Shown here: positions 1-5,034 of the stretch, piece after piece | Position numbering within the stretch: the first letter of the stretch is position 1 | Layout of the letters: the number at the start of each line of letters is the position of its first letter | Source of the DNA: Candidatus Aminicenantota bacterium | GTDB lineage: Bacteria; Acidobacteriota; Aminicenantia; UBA2199 | DNA: 5,034 bases | Assembly: GCA_026393775.1 (NCBI GenBank) | Contig: JAPKZM010000315.1 | Coordinates: 1 to 5,034 of the forward strand | Direction of reading: 5' to 3' | Program-made: the position numbers and the translations under genes | Notes under the pieces: generated by a model | Told to the model about the DNA's origin: nothing | Databases searched by the model: none | What the model saw: the letters and a program-made list of their open reading frames with translations, nothing else

Positions 1-1
1 G

Positions 2-1129
2 GCCGCCGCCCAGCTCAAGAAGCAGATCGCCGTCAGCGAGAAGGAGATCCAGCAGCTGGCGGGCTATGATCTCAACCTGAACTCCTCCCAGCAGCTGGCG
101 GAACTGCTCTTCCAAAAAATGAACCTGCCGCTGAGCAAAAAAACCCGCAAGACCAAGGCGCAGTCGACCGACAGCGAAGTGTTGAACGAGCTGAAAGGCT
201 TCCCCATCGTGGAAAAAATCATCGCCTACCGAACCTATAAAAAGCTCCTTTCCACCTATGTCCAGGGCCTGCTGGAAAACTGCGACGAGGTCGACCGCGT
301 CCATACCTCCTTCAACCAGACGGTCACGGCCACCGGCCGACTCTCGTCGTCCAACCCCAACCTGCAGAACATCCCGGTCGGGGAGATCGCTGACGTCAAC
401 CTGCGCCGGGCCTTCATCGCCGGCGAGGGCCGGCTGCTGCTTTCGGCCGACTATTCCCAGATCGAGCTGCGGGTCATGGCTCATTTTTCGCAGGATGAAA
501 ACCTGCTGAAGGCTTTTGCCGAGGGCGCGGACATCCACCAGCGCACCGCCGATCTGGTGTTCGGCGCCGATCTTTTTTCGAAAGCCAGCGAAATGCGCCG
601 GCGCGCCAAGATCATCAATTTCTCGATCATCTACGGCAGCGGCGCTTTCTCCCTGGCCAAGGAGCTGGGAGTAAGCTACAACGAAGCCAAGGAGTTCATC
701 GAGCGCTACTTCCAGAAATACAGCGGCGTCAAGCGCTTCATGGACGGGGTGATCGCCGCCGCCGAAAAGAACCCCGAGGTGAGGACCATCTCCGGCCGCG
801 TCCGGCCGATCCCCGAGATCCTGAGCTCCAACCGCCCGGTCAAGGAGAACGGCAACCGCATGGCCATCAACACCATCATCCAGGGCAGCGCCGCCGACAT
901 CATCAAGATCGCCATGATCCGCATCCACGAGCACCTGAAAACCATGGCCAGCCGGTTGATCCTGCAGGTGCACGATGAGCTGGTGTTCGAGTACCCGCCA
1001 GCGGAGGAGAAGCGGCTGGCCGCCCTGGTCCGCGACGAGATGGAGAACGCGCTGAAGCTGATGGCGCCCCTGAAGGTCTCCCTGAAAACGGGACGCAACT
1101 GGGCCGACATGGTTGAGATCGGGGAGTGA
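2..1129 (+). CDS. polA: DNA polymerase I, C-terminal polymerase domain (5' end cut by window edge)
   Basis: This is the 3' part of a family-A DNA polymerase, which extends primers during Okazaki-fragment processing and DNA repair in the cytoplasm. The frame is open from base 2 to TGA at 1127-1129, giving 375 residues; the 5'-nuclease domain, any 3'-5' exonuclease domain and the early thumb lie upstream of the window. Numbering from the first visible codon, TGRLSSSNPNLQNIP begins near residue 111. Motif A DYSQIELR begins at D150 (E. coli Asp705), followed by E155 (Glu710). The O-helix RRRAKIINFSIIYG carries R199, K203, F207 and Y211 (E. coli Arg754, Lys758, Phe762, Tyr766). Motif C HDE is at H324-D325-E326 (His881-Asp882-Glu883). 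All catalytic and dNTP-binding residues are therefore present. F207 rather than Tyr is the usual form that discriminates against dideoxynucleotides. The ATG at 119 is internal to the domain and is not the real start. The protein ends about 50 residues after motif C, as normal for the family. It converges with the next gene. Confidence 0.97.
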   Translation, partial: AAAQLKKQIAVSEKEIQQLAGYDLNLNSSQQLAELLFQKMNLPLSKKTRKTKAQSTDSEVLNELKGFPIVEKIIAYRTYKKLLSTYVQGLLENCDEVDRVHTSFNQTVTATGRLSSSNPNLQNIPVGEIADVNLRRAFIAGEGRLLLSADYSQIELRVMAHFSQDENLLKAFAEGADIHQRTADLVFGADLFSKASEMRRRAKIINFSIIYGSGAFSLAKELGVSYNEAKEFIERYFQKYSGVKRFMDGVIAAAEKNPEVRTISGRVRPIPEILSSNRPVKENGNRMAINTIIQGSAADIIKIAMIRIHEHLKTMASRLILQVHDELVFEYPPAEEKRLAALVRDEMENALKLMAPLKVSLKTGRNWADMVEIGE

Positions 1130-1202
1130 GCCGGCTTATCTTTACGAGAAATATTATCTCGACCCGCACCCGCTGGAGCTCAAGCTGCGCAATCACGCCT
1201 GA
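1113..1202 (+). other. Short codon-like reading frame at the polA 3' end; possible gene remnant
   Basis: In a different frame from polA, an open stretch runs from a TTG at 1113 through the polA stop to TGA at 1200-1202 (29 residues). The part beyond polA reads AYLYEKYYLDPHPLELKLRNHA. Its codons (ctc gac ccg cac ccg ctg gag ctc aag ctg cgc) have the strongly GC-rich third positions of the polA and protease genes, unlike the AT-richer DNA that follows. No ATG and no Shine-Dalgarno site support a start. I infer either a chance frame or the first codons of an ancient downstream gene broken where the AT-richer segment begins. The PHP-containing stretch faintly recalls the start of DUF985-type cupins, but too little is left for a family call. 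Confidence 0.25.
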
Positions 1203-1210
1203 GGTTGCTC

Positions 1211-1777
1211 TTACGTTTTATCGCGCCAAGCTCTGCGTTGGTTGTACAACCGTTCCGTGAATCCACCCTCTTTGAGGAATTTTTGCTCTAGGCTCTGCAT
1301 TTGCTTATGCAGCAGGTAACTCGCCTGGTTGACCAAGCAGATCATTGTATTAGCGACAGTTTCCGCATCTGCTGATTTTAGCTTGAAAGTGTCGGACGGG
1401 TCAGACTTGTCCGACTCGTCTGACAAGAACTTTTTTCTGACTGCAAGCGCTTCCGAGGAGTTCTTGTCCCAAAGATGCAAACCGCGTTGACGCAAGAAGT
1501 CCTCATAGTCCAGCAGGAGCTCCTCCAGGCTGGCCCGGGCCACTCCCGTCAGCTTCAATTCGGTCTTTTTGGATGTGGCCGAAGCCATGCTCCCCTCGGC
1601 GATGTTCTGCACGCCGCTGCGTGCCGCCTGCACCATCTGGTCGTGGGTGCGCGAGCATTTGTCGATGAAGCGGTCGCAGAAAACAACGGTCAGGTCATAA
1701 GCCAACTGGGCGCTCTGGAAGCTGCGCAGTTTGCGATAGCCGCCGTGAGGAGGAATAAGGTTAGTGTCTCCATCCAT
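1211..1777 (-). CDS. Four-helix-bundle protein, 23S rRNA intervening-sequence (IVP) family, with C-terminal suffix region
   Basis: The 188-residue product belongs to the four-helix-bundle family first met as proteins encoded inside 23S rRNA intervening sequences; the biochemical role is unknown. Recognition rests on an N-terminal YRKLRSFQSAQLAYDL (residues 14-29), then SGVQNIAEGS (54-63, with the family's N-I-A-E-G core), a helix with KKTELKLTGVARASLEELL (70-88), and LLDYEDFLRQRGL (88-100). The C-terminal ANTMICLVNQASYLLHKQM (142-160) and GGFTERLYNQRRAWR (171-185) match what I recall of the 'four helix bundle suffix' extension. Residues 119-129 (SDESDKSDPSD) form a hydrophilic linker encoded by a microrepeat. 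A longer start, TTG at 1813, adds 12 residues but lacks an upstream Shine-Dalgarno; the ATG at 1777 has GGAG 8 nt upstream, so I chose it. There is no signal peptide or membrane segment, so it is probably cytoplasmic. No rRNA sequence surrounds it: it stands alone, convergent with polA and divergent from the protease gene. Base composition is AT-richer than both neighbours, suggesting acquisition by transfer. Confidence 0.9.
   Translation of the reverse strand: MDGDTNLIPPHGGYRKLRSFQSAQLAYDLTVVFCDRFIDKCSRTHDQMVQAARSGVQNIAEGSMASATSKKTELKLTGVARASLEELLLDYEDFLRQRGLHLWDKNSSEALAVRKKFLSDESDKSDPSDTFKLKSADAETVANTMICLVNQASYLLHKQMQSLEQKFLKEGGFTERLYNQRRAWRDKT
1391..1423 (-). repeat. 9-bp tandem microrepeat encoding Ser-Asp-x units
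   Basis: On the minus strand the codons read TCA GAC GAG, TCG GAC AAG, TCT GAC CCG, TCC GAC: three 9-bp units of form TCN GAC NNG plus a partial fourth, giving SDE-SDK-SDP-SD. The serine codon differs in every unit while the encoded Ser-Asp is kept. It sits between the third helix and the suffix region and should be a flexible acidic linker. Nine-bp periodicity keeps the frame open whatever the copy number. Confidence 0.75.
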
Positions 1778-1785
1778 TTGCGTTG

Positions 1786-1789
1786 CTCC
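1786..1789 (-). promoter_or_regulatory. Ribosome binding site deciding the start of the IVP-like gene
   Basis: GGAG on the minus strand lies 8 nt before the ATG at 1777. The alternative upstream TTG at 1813 has only GCCTCAAGC-type sequence in front of it, so this site favours the 188-residue product over the 200-residue one. Confidence 0.6.
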
Positions 1790-1823
1790 GTTCGAGAATT
1801 TTGCTCCTGGCAATTTGCTTGAG

Positions 1824-1852
1824 GCTTAATTCATCCAATCGATATTGTCAAT
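1824..1852 (-). promoter_or_regulatory. Possible promoter of the IVP-like gene (strong -35, weak -10)
   Basis: The minus strand carries a perfect TTGACA (1852-1847), about 70 nt upstream of the ATG at 1777. At the normal 16-17 nt spacing the -10 is poor: TTAAGC or TAAGCC within GAATTAAGCC. The interval is AT-rich (22 of 60 bases G or C in 1801-1860 by hand count), as promoters in GC-rich genomes often are. The -35 is seen directly; the promoter as a whole is an inference. Confidence 0.35.
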
Positions 1853-1872
1853 GTTGAATTTTGTATCCAGGC

Positions 1873-1886
1873 TTTGCAGCAAATGC
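1873..1886. repeat. Palindromic direct repeat, copy 1 (operator-like)
   Basis: TTTGCAGCAAATGC occurs here and again, identically, at 1957-1970. The first 11 bases, TTTGC-A-GCAAA, are a perfect inverted repeat around a central A, the form expected of a small dimeric DNA-binding protein's half-sites. The copies start 84 bp apart, close to eight helical turns, which would place them on the same DNA face. The repeat is seen directly; any operator role is inferred. Confidence 0.5.
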
Positions 1887-1956
1887 ACAAAGTCCCAGTT
1901 TGGTCTCGGGCGATCATGCATTCCGTTGCGCCTGTCTACTATCAGCGCCTGTTTTT

Positions 1957-1970
1957 TTTGCAGCAAATGC
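1957..1970. repeat. Palindromic direct repeat, copy 2 (operator-like)
   Basis: This is the second exact copy of TTTGCAGCAAATGC, directly after a poly-T run and 2 bp before TAAAAT. If TAAAAT is a -10 element, the palindrome falls in the -10/-35 spacer, where a bound protein would block RNA polymerase on the protease gene. That arrangement is an inference from position only. Confidence 0.5.
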
Positions 1971-1972
1971 GG

Positions 1973-1978
1973 TAAAAT
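1973..1978 (+). promoter_or_regulatory. Possible -10 element for the protease gene
   Basis: TAAAAT in the context GCGGTAAAATCA matches five of six bases of TATAAT. No good -35 lies 16-18 nt upstream (the interval is T-rich, TGTTTT at 1950-1955), and a start here would leave almost no leader before the Shine-Dalgarno at 1986-1990. TACTAT at 1937-1942 is an alternative, also without a clear -35. Confidence 0.25.
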
Positions 1979-1985
1979 CACGGTC

Positions 1986-1990
1986 GGAGG
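1986..1990 (+). promoter_or_regulatory. Ribosome binding site of the tricorn-like protease gene
   Basis: GGAGG ends 9 nt before the ATG at 2000 and is the strongest Shine-Dalgarno match in the window. It fixes the start just ahead of a well-formed signal peptide. Confidence 0.8.
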
Positions 1991-1999
1991 TATTCCAAT

Positions 2000-4900
2000 A
2001 TGAACCTAAAAAAAATCGCTTTGTTTTTGCTGATACTGACAACCGCCGCCTGGGCCTTCGCGGCCGAGGCGCGCTTCATGACCTATCCCGATATCCATGG
2101 GGACAAGGTCGTCTTCACCTACGAGGGCGATCTCTGGCTGCTCTCAGATTCTTGCGGGAAGGCCGCGCGGCTGACCAGCTTCCCCGGCGACGAATACGCG
2201 GCCAAGTTTTCGCCCGACGGCCAGTGGCTCGCCTTCACCGGCAACTATGACGGCCAGCCCGCCGTCTACCTGATGCCAACGGCCGGCGGCGAACCCAAAC
2301 GCCTTACCTACCAGCCCGGCAGCATTCAAACCGTGGCCTGGACTCCCGACGGCCGGCGCGTCGTTTTCCGCTCCAACCTGGAGCAAGCGGTCAGCCGCGA
2401 TCCCAAGCTCTTCTGGGTCAAAGTCGACGGCACGGCGCCGGAAAAGCTCCCGGTCGACCGCGGCACCCTTTGCAGCTTCAGCGGCAACGGCATGGAAATG
2501 CTCTACAACCGCCGCGGCAACGAGGAATACCTGTGGAAGCGCTACAAGGGCGGGATGCATACCGATATCTGGCGCTACAACTTCACCAGCCGCCAATTCA
2601 CTCCGGTTTCCGATTATGTCGGCAAGAACGCCTACCCGATGTGGATCAACGGCAAGATGTACTTCGTCTCCGACCGCGGCGCGGGCGGCATCGCCAACCT
2701 CTATGTCCAGGACCTGGAAACGAAGGCCGTGACCCAGGTGACGCGCCACGAAAAATACGACGTGCTGATGCCTGAAACCGACGGCCAATGCATCGTCTAC
2801 GTGCAGGACGGTTACCTCCAGCGTTTGGACGTCGGCAGCGGCGCGACCGTGAAAGTTCCGCTCGACCTGCCCAGCGACCGCTGGCGGGCGCGCAACCGTT
2901 GGCTCAATCCCAAGGACTATATTCATTCCATGGATGTGGGTAATGACGGCAAAACGGCGCTGCTGGAAGCCCGGGGCGACCTGTTCCTGCTGCCGGTCAA
3001 AATCGGCCAGACGCGCAACCTGTCGCAGACGCCCGGCTCGCGCGAGATTTACCCGCGCCTTTCCCCCGACGGGCAATGGCTCTCCTTTTTCTCGGACCGC
3101 AGCGGCGAATACCAGCTCTACAAGCAGAAGACGAGCGGGGGTGAGTGGCTGCAGCTGACCAGCGCCCTCGACCGTGCCGTCTACCGCCAAGCCTGGTCGC
3201 CCGACGGCAAGAAAATTCTCTTCGGCAACAAGGACATGGCGCTCTATTGGCTCGACGTGGAAAAGAAGCAGCTGACGAAGATCGACGCCGTATCGCAGTT
3301 GAAAAACGATGAGTTCACTTGGGAGATCGACGATTACGGTTGGTCGCCGGACAGCCTTTGGGTTTGCTATACCATGGTGGCAACCAACCGCAACAGCCAG
3401 GTTTTCCTCTACAGCCTGGAAGGGAGAAAGAGATTCGCCGTGAGCGACGATTTCTATAACAACCTCAACCCTTGCTTCGACGCCAATGGCGATTATCTCT
3501 ATTATCTCTCCAGCCGCAATTTCGACGTGGCCATGGATTTTTACGAGGACAACCATGTCATTGCCAATCCTTTCCGGGTGATGGCGGTACAACTGCAGAC
3601 CGGGCAAAAACCGCCCTTCCAGGATGGGCAGGCGGAGAATAGTGAGCCGGCAAAGGGGAAAGCGGATGCCGAAAAGCCGTCGGCCGCGGCCCAGGCCAAG
3701 CGCATCAAGATCGACCTGGAGGGCCTGGCCATGCGCACCTTTCCCCTCCCGGTGGCGGCCGGAAATTACGCCTTCCTGCGCGCCGGCTGCGGGCAGGTGC
3801 TCTGGTGCTCGGTGCCGGTGTTCAGCGAGGACGAGTACGAGGAGGTTTTCAAGCCCCGGGGCGACAGCAAGTGGACGCTGCACGTTTTCGCCATGAAGGA
3901 AAGGAAAGAGACAGCGCTAGATGATCTGATCCGCGACTATGCCCTCTCGCTGAACGGCGAGCAGATCATGGTCGCCCGGGAAAAGGACTATTTCGTAGCC
4001 AAGCTGGACGACCTGTGCGCAGGCAAAAAGCTGCAAGGGGATAAAATCAACCGCCTGAAGCTCAACGGCATGCTCTATTACGCGGACACGCTGGCCGAAT
4101 GGAACCAGATCTTTTCCGACACCTGGCGCTGGTACCGCGATTTCTTTTACGACGCCAATATGCACGGACAGAACTGGCAGGATGTCGGCGCCCGCTACCG
4201 CGCCATGATCCCCGGCCTCAGCTCGCGCGCCGGGCTCAACTGGCTGATGTCGCAGATGGTCGGCGAGCTTTGCGTCGGCCACACCTATATCGGCGGCGGC
4301 GACCTGGGGCCGCTCGCCCTGCCCGAGTCGCCCGTATACACCGGCCGTCTCGGCGCCGACCTGGTCTATGACGCGGCCGCCGGTTTTTTCCGTTTCGAAA
4401 AGATCTATGGCCCCAGCGAATTCAACCTGGAGCTCAAGGCGCCACTGCTGCGGTCCGATATCCAGGTCAAGGAAGGGGATTACCTGATCGCCATCAACGG
4501 CAAGACCCTGCAGAAAAACGAGGATTTCTGGAAATACCTTCAGGTCAGCGAGGGCCAGAAAGTGACGCTCACCGTCAATTCGCTTCCGGCCCTGCAAAAC
4601 GCCCGCACCTATGAGGTCGAGCCGCTGCGCGGCGACCGCGCCTTGCGCTACAACCGCTGGCTGAGCGAGAACATCCGCAAGGTATTGAAAGCCACGGACA
4701 ACCGCGTCGGCTACATGCATATCAACGACATGAGTTCCAACGGCATCGGTGAATTCGACAAGTTCTGGCGCGCCTTCCGCAACCTCGAAGGCATCATCAT
4801 CGACGTGCGCCGCAACTCCGGCGGCTGGACCGAGTATTTTCTCATCGACAAACTGGAACGCCAGCAGGTGGGCTTCAACGTCTTGCGCGGCATGAAGCCG

Positions 4901-5034
4901 TTCCGCTACCCGGGCAGCGCCGGTCCGCAGTGCTACGTCGCCGTGTCCAACGAGGACAACGGTTCGGACGGCGAGGCTTTTATCCAGCATTTCCAGGAGC
5001 GCCAGCTGGGCCCGGTGGTCGGGGTCCCTTCCTG
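2000..5034 (+). CDS. Secreted tricorn-like protease, PD40 propellers / PDZ / peptidase S41 (3' end cut by window edge)
   Basis: This is a tricorn-type serine peptidase (family S41), thought to degrade peptides in a large self-compartmentalising assembly. It reads open from ATG 2000 through 1011 codons to the window edge. Residues 1-21 are a signal peptide (NLKK, hydrophobic IALFLLILTTAAWAF, likely cut after AFA), so the enzyme should be exported, unlike the cytosolic archaeal tricorn. MTYPDIHGDKVVFTYEGDLWL follows, typical of the family. PD40-type blade motifs occur at FSPDG (70), WTPDG (114), LSPDG (354), WSPDG (399) and WSPDS (448), fitting an N-terminal then a second beta-propeller. Residues about 538-568 are an Ala/Lys/Glu-rich linker before RIKIDLEGLAMR. 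The helical C1 region holds GELCVGHTYIGGGD with H761, matching Thermoplasma His746. A PDZ domain spans about 783-860 (VKEGDYLIAINGKTL). The S41 core has GYMHINDM, IIIDVRRNSGG and NEDNGSDGEAF with the likely nucleophile S989 (Ser965). The position of Thermoplasma Ser745 is Gly760 here. The final part, including the catalytic Glu region, lies beyond the window. Confidence 0.95.
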   Translation, partial: MNLKKIALFLLILTTAAWAFAAEARFMTYPDIHGDKVVFTYEGDLWLLSDSCGKAARLTSFPGDEYAAKFSPDGQWLAFTGNYDGQPAVYLMPTAGGEPKRLTYQPGSIQTVAWTPDGRRVVFRSNLEQAVSRDPKLFWVKVDGTAPEKLPVDRGTLCSFSGNGMEMLYNRRGNEEYLWKRYKGGMHTDIWRYNFTSRQFTPVSDYVGKNAYPMWINGKMYFVSDRGAGGIANLYVQDLETKAVTQVTRHEKYDVLMPETDGQCIVYVQDGYLQRLDVGSGATVKVPLDLPSDRWRARNRWLNPKDYIHSMDVGNDGKTALLEARGDLFLLPVKIGQTRNLSQTPGSREIYPRLSPDGQWLSFFSDRSGEYQLYKQKTSGGEWLQLTSALDRAVYRQAWSPDGKKILFGNKDMALYWLDVEKKQLTKIDAVSQLKNDEFTWEIDDYGWSPDSLWVCYTMVATNRNSQVFLYSLEGRKRFAVSDDFYNNLNPCFDANGDYLYYLSSRNFDVAMDFYEDNHVIANPFRVMAVQLQTGQKPPFQDGQAENSEPAKGKADAEKPSAAAQAKRIKIDLEGLAMRTFPLPVAAGNYAFLRAGCGQVLWCSVPVFSEDEYEEVFKPRGDSKWTLHVFAMKERKETALDDLIRDYALSLNGEQIMVAREKDYFVAKLDDLCAGKKLQGDKINRLKLNGMLYYADTLAEWNQIFSDTWRWYRDFFYDANMHGQNWQDVGARYRAMIPGLSSRAGLNWLMSQMVGELCVGHTYIGGGDLGPLALPESPVYTGRLGADLVYDAAAGFFRFEKIYGPSEFNLELKAPLLRSDIQVKEGDYLIAINGKTLQKNEDFWKYLQVSEGQKVTLTVNSLPALQNARTYEVEPLRGDRALRYNRWLSENIRKVLKATDNRVGYMHINDMSSNGIGEFDKFWRAFRNLEGIIIDVRRNSGGWTEYFLIDKLERQQVGFNVLRGMKPFRYPGSAGPQCYVAVSNEDNGSDGEAFIQHFQERQLGPVVGVPS

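Larger units (their letters stand above)
1778..1999. promoter_or_regulatory. Divergent intergenic region shared by the IVP-like and protease genes
   Basis: These 222 bp separate two divergent start codons, so promoters for both genes should lie here unless the upstream genes are unusual. It holds the minus-strand TTGACA, the two copies of TTTGCAGCAAATGC, a GCGCCTGT direct repeat (1928-1935 and 1945-1952), a run of eight T (1952-1959), two plus-strand -10-like hexamers (TACTAT 1937-1942; TAAAAT 1973-1978) and the protease Shine-Dalgarno. I see no convincing ORF, RNA gene or riboswitch fold in it. Confidence 0.6.

Noticed and set aside
119..1129. Treating ATG 119 as the start of a short stand-alone polymerase
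   Set aside because: The same frame is open upstream to base 2 and encodes typical family-A thumb sequence (AGYDLNLNSSQQLAELLFQ), so 119 is an internal Met of a gene cut by the window edge.
1145..1161. Inverted repeat CGAGA...TCTCG between the convergent genes as a terminator
   Set aside because: The stem is only 5 bp, AT-containing, with no T tract on either side. It is too weak to call an intrinsic terminator.
1211..1813. The possibility that the IVP-like gene sits inside a 23S rRNA intervening sequence
   Set aside because: Both flanks are protein-coding (polA and the protease) and no conserved rRNA sequence is recognisable.
1475..1822. A 115-codon plus-strand open reading frame antisense to the IVP-like gene
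   Set aside because: The minus-strand product has clear family motifs; the plus-strand translation has none.
1928..1959. GCGCCTGT direct repeat followed by eight T as a terminator
   Set aside because: The repeat is direct, not inverted; only a 4-bp GCGC/GCGC stem could form. The T run also lies in a divergent gap where no plus-strand transcript is expected to end.
2144..3883. A 579-codon open reading frame on the minus strand opposite the protease gene
   Set aside because: The plus-strand frame has unmistakable signal peptide, PD40, PDZ and S41 motifs. The antisense product is Val/Ala/Arg-rich without recognisable motifs and is a by-product of GC-rich codon usage.
3917..4990. A 357-codon minus-strand open reading frame opposite the catalytic half of the protease
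   Set aside because: It is antisense to the conserved H761 and S989 motifs. It has no family resemblance and no intergenic space of its own.
1..5034. CRISPR arrays, tRNA or rRNA genes, insertion sequences, toxin-antitoxin or phage-defence modules
   Set aside because: No regularly spaced repeats, tRNA-like cloverleaf, transposase motif or defence-family domain was seen on either strand.

Overview
The window is a GC-rich bacterial chromosome fragment with one truncated gene at each edge and a more AT-rich gene between them. The contents suggest a free-living Gram-negative-type bacterium: a replicative/repair DNA polymerase I, and a secreted tricorn-like S41 protease whose signal peptide implies an envelope. 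Large PD40/PDZ/S41 proteases together with stand-alone four-helix-bundle (23S IVP-like) proteins recall Acidobacteriota/Aminicenantes- or Bacteroidota-type genomes. That placement is a weak inference from gene content, not something the sequence proves.

Layout. (1) Positions 2-1129 (+) hold the C-terminal ~375 codons of polA, with all polymerase motifs (A, B/O-helix, C) intact and a natural stop. (2) Positions 1130-1210 are a short convergent gap containing a codon-like but probably non-functional 30-codon reading frame that overlaps the polA end. (3) Positions 1211-1777 (-) encode a 188-aa four-helix-bundle protein of the 23S rRNA intervening-sequence family with the family's C-terminal suffix region. 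An internal 9-bp microrepeat encodes a Ser-Asp-rich linker. (4) Positions 1778-1999 form a 222-bp divergent intergenic region that is AT-richer than its surroundings. It has a consensus-like TTGACA on the minus strand, a possible -10 on the plus strand, and a 14-bp perfect direct repeat whose core is an 11-bp palindrome. (5) Positions 2000-5034 (+) encode a secreted tricorn-type protease: signal peptide, two beta-propeller regions, helical C1 domain, PDZ, and S41 catalytic domain. The window cuts it at codon 1011, just after the catalytic serine.

The three genes show no obvious shared pathway. polA and the IVP-like gene converge; the IVP-like gene and the protease gene diverge from a shared regulatory interval. 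The lower GC content and different codon feel of roughly 1203-1985 suggest that the IVP-like gene was inserted between polA and the protease gene. I found no CRISPR array, RNA gene, transposase or convincing intrinsic terminator. The best leads are the paired palindromic repeats between the divergent genes and the microrepeat in the IVP-like gene; neither amounts to a clearly new system.
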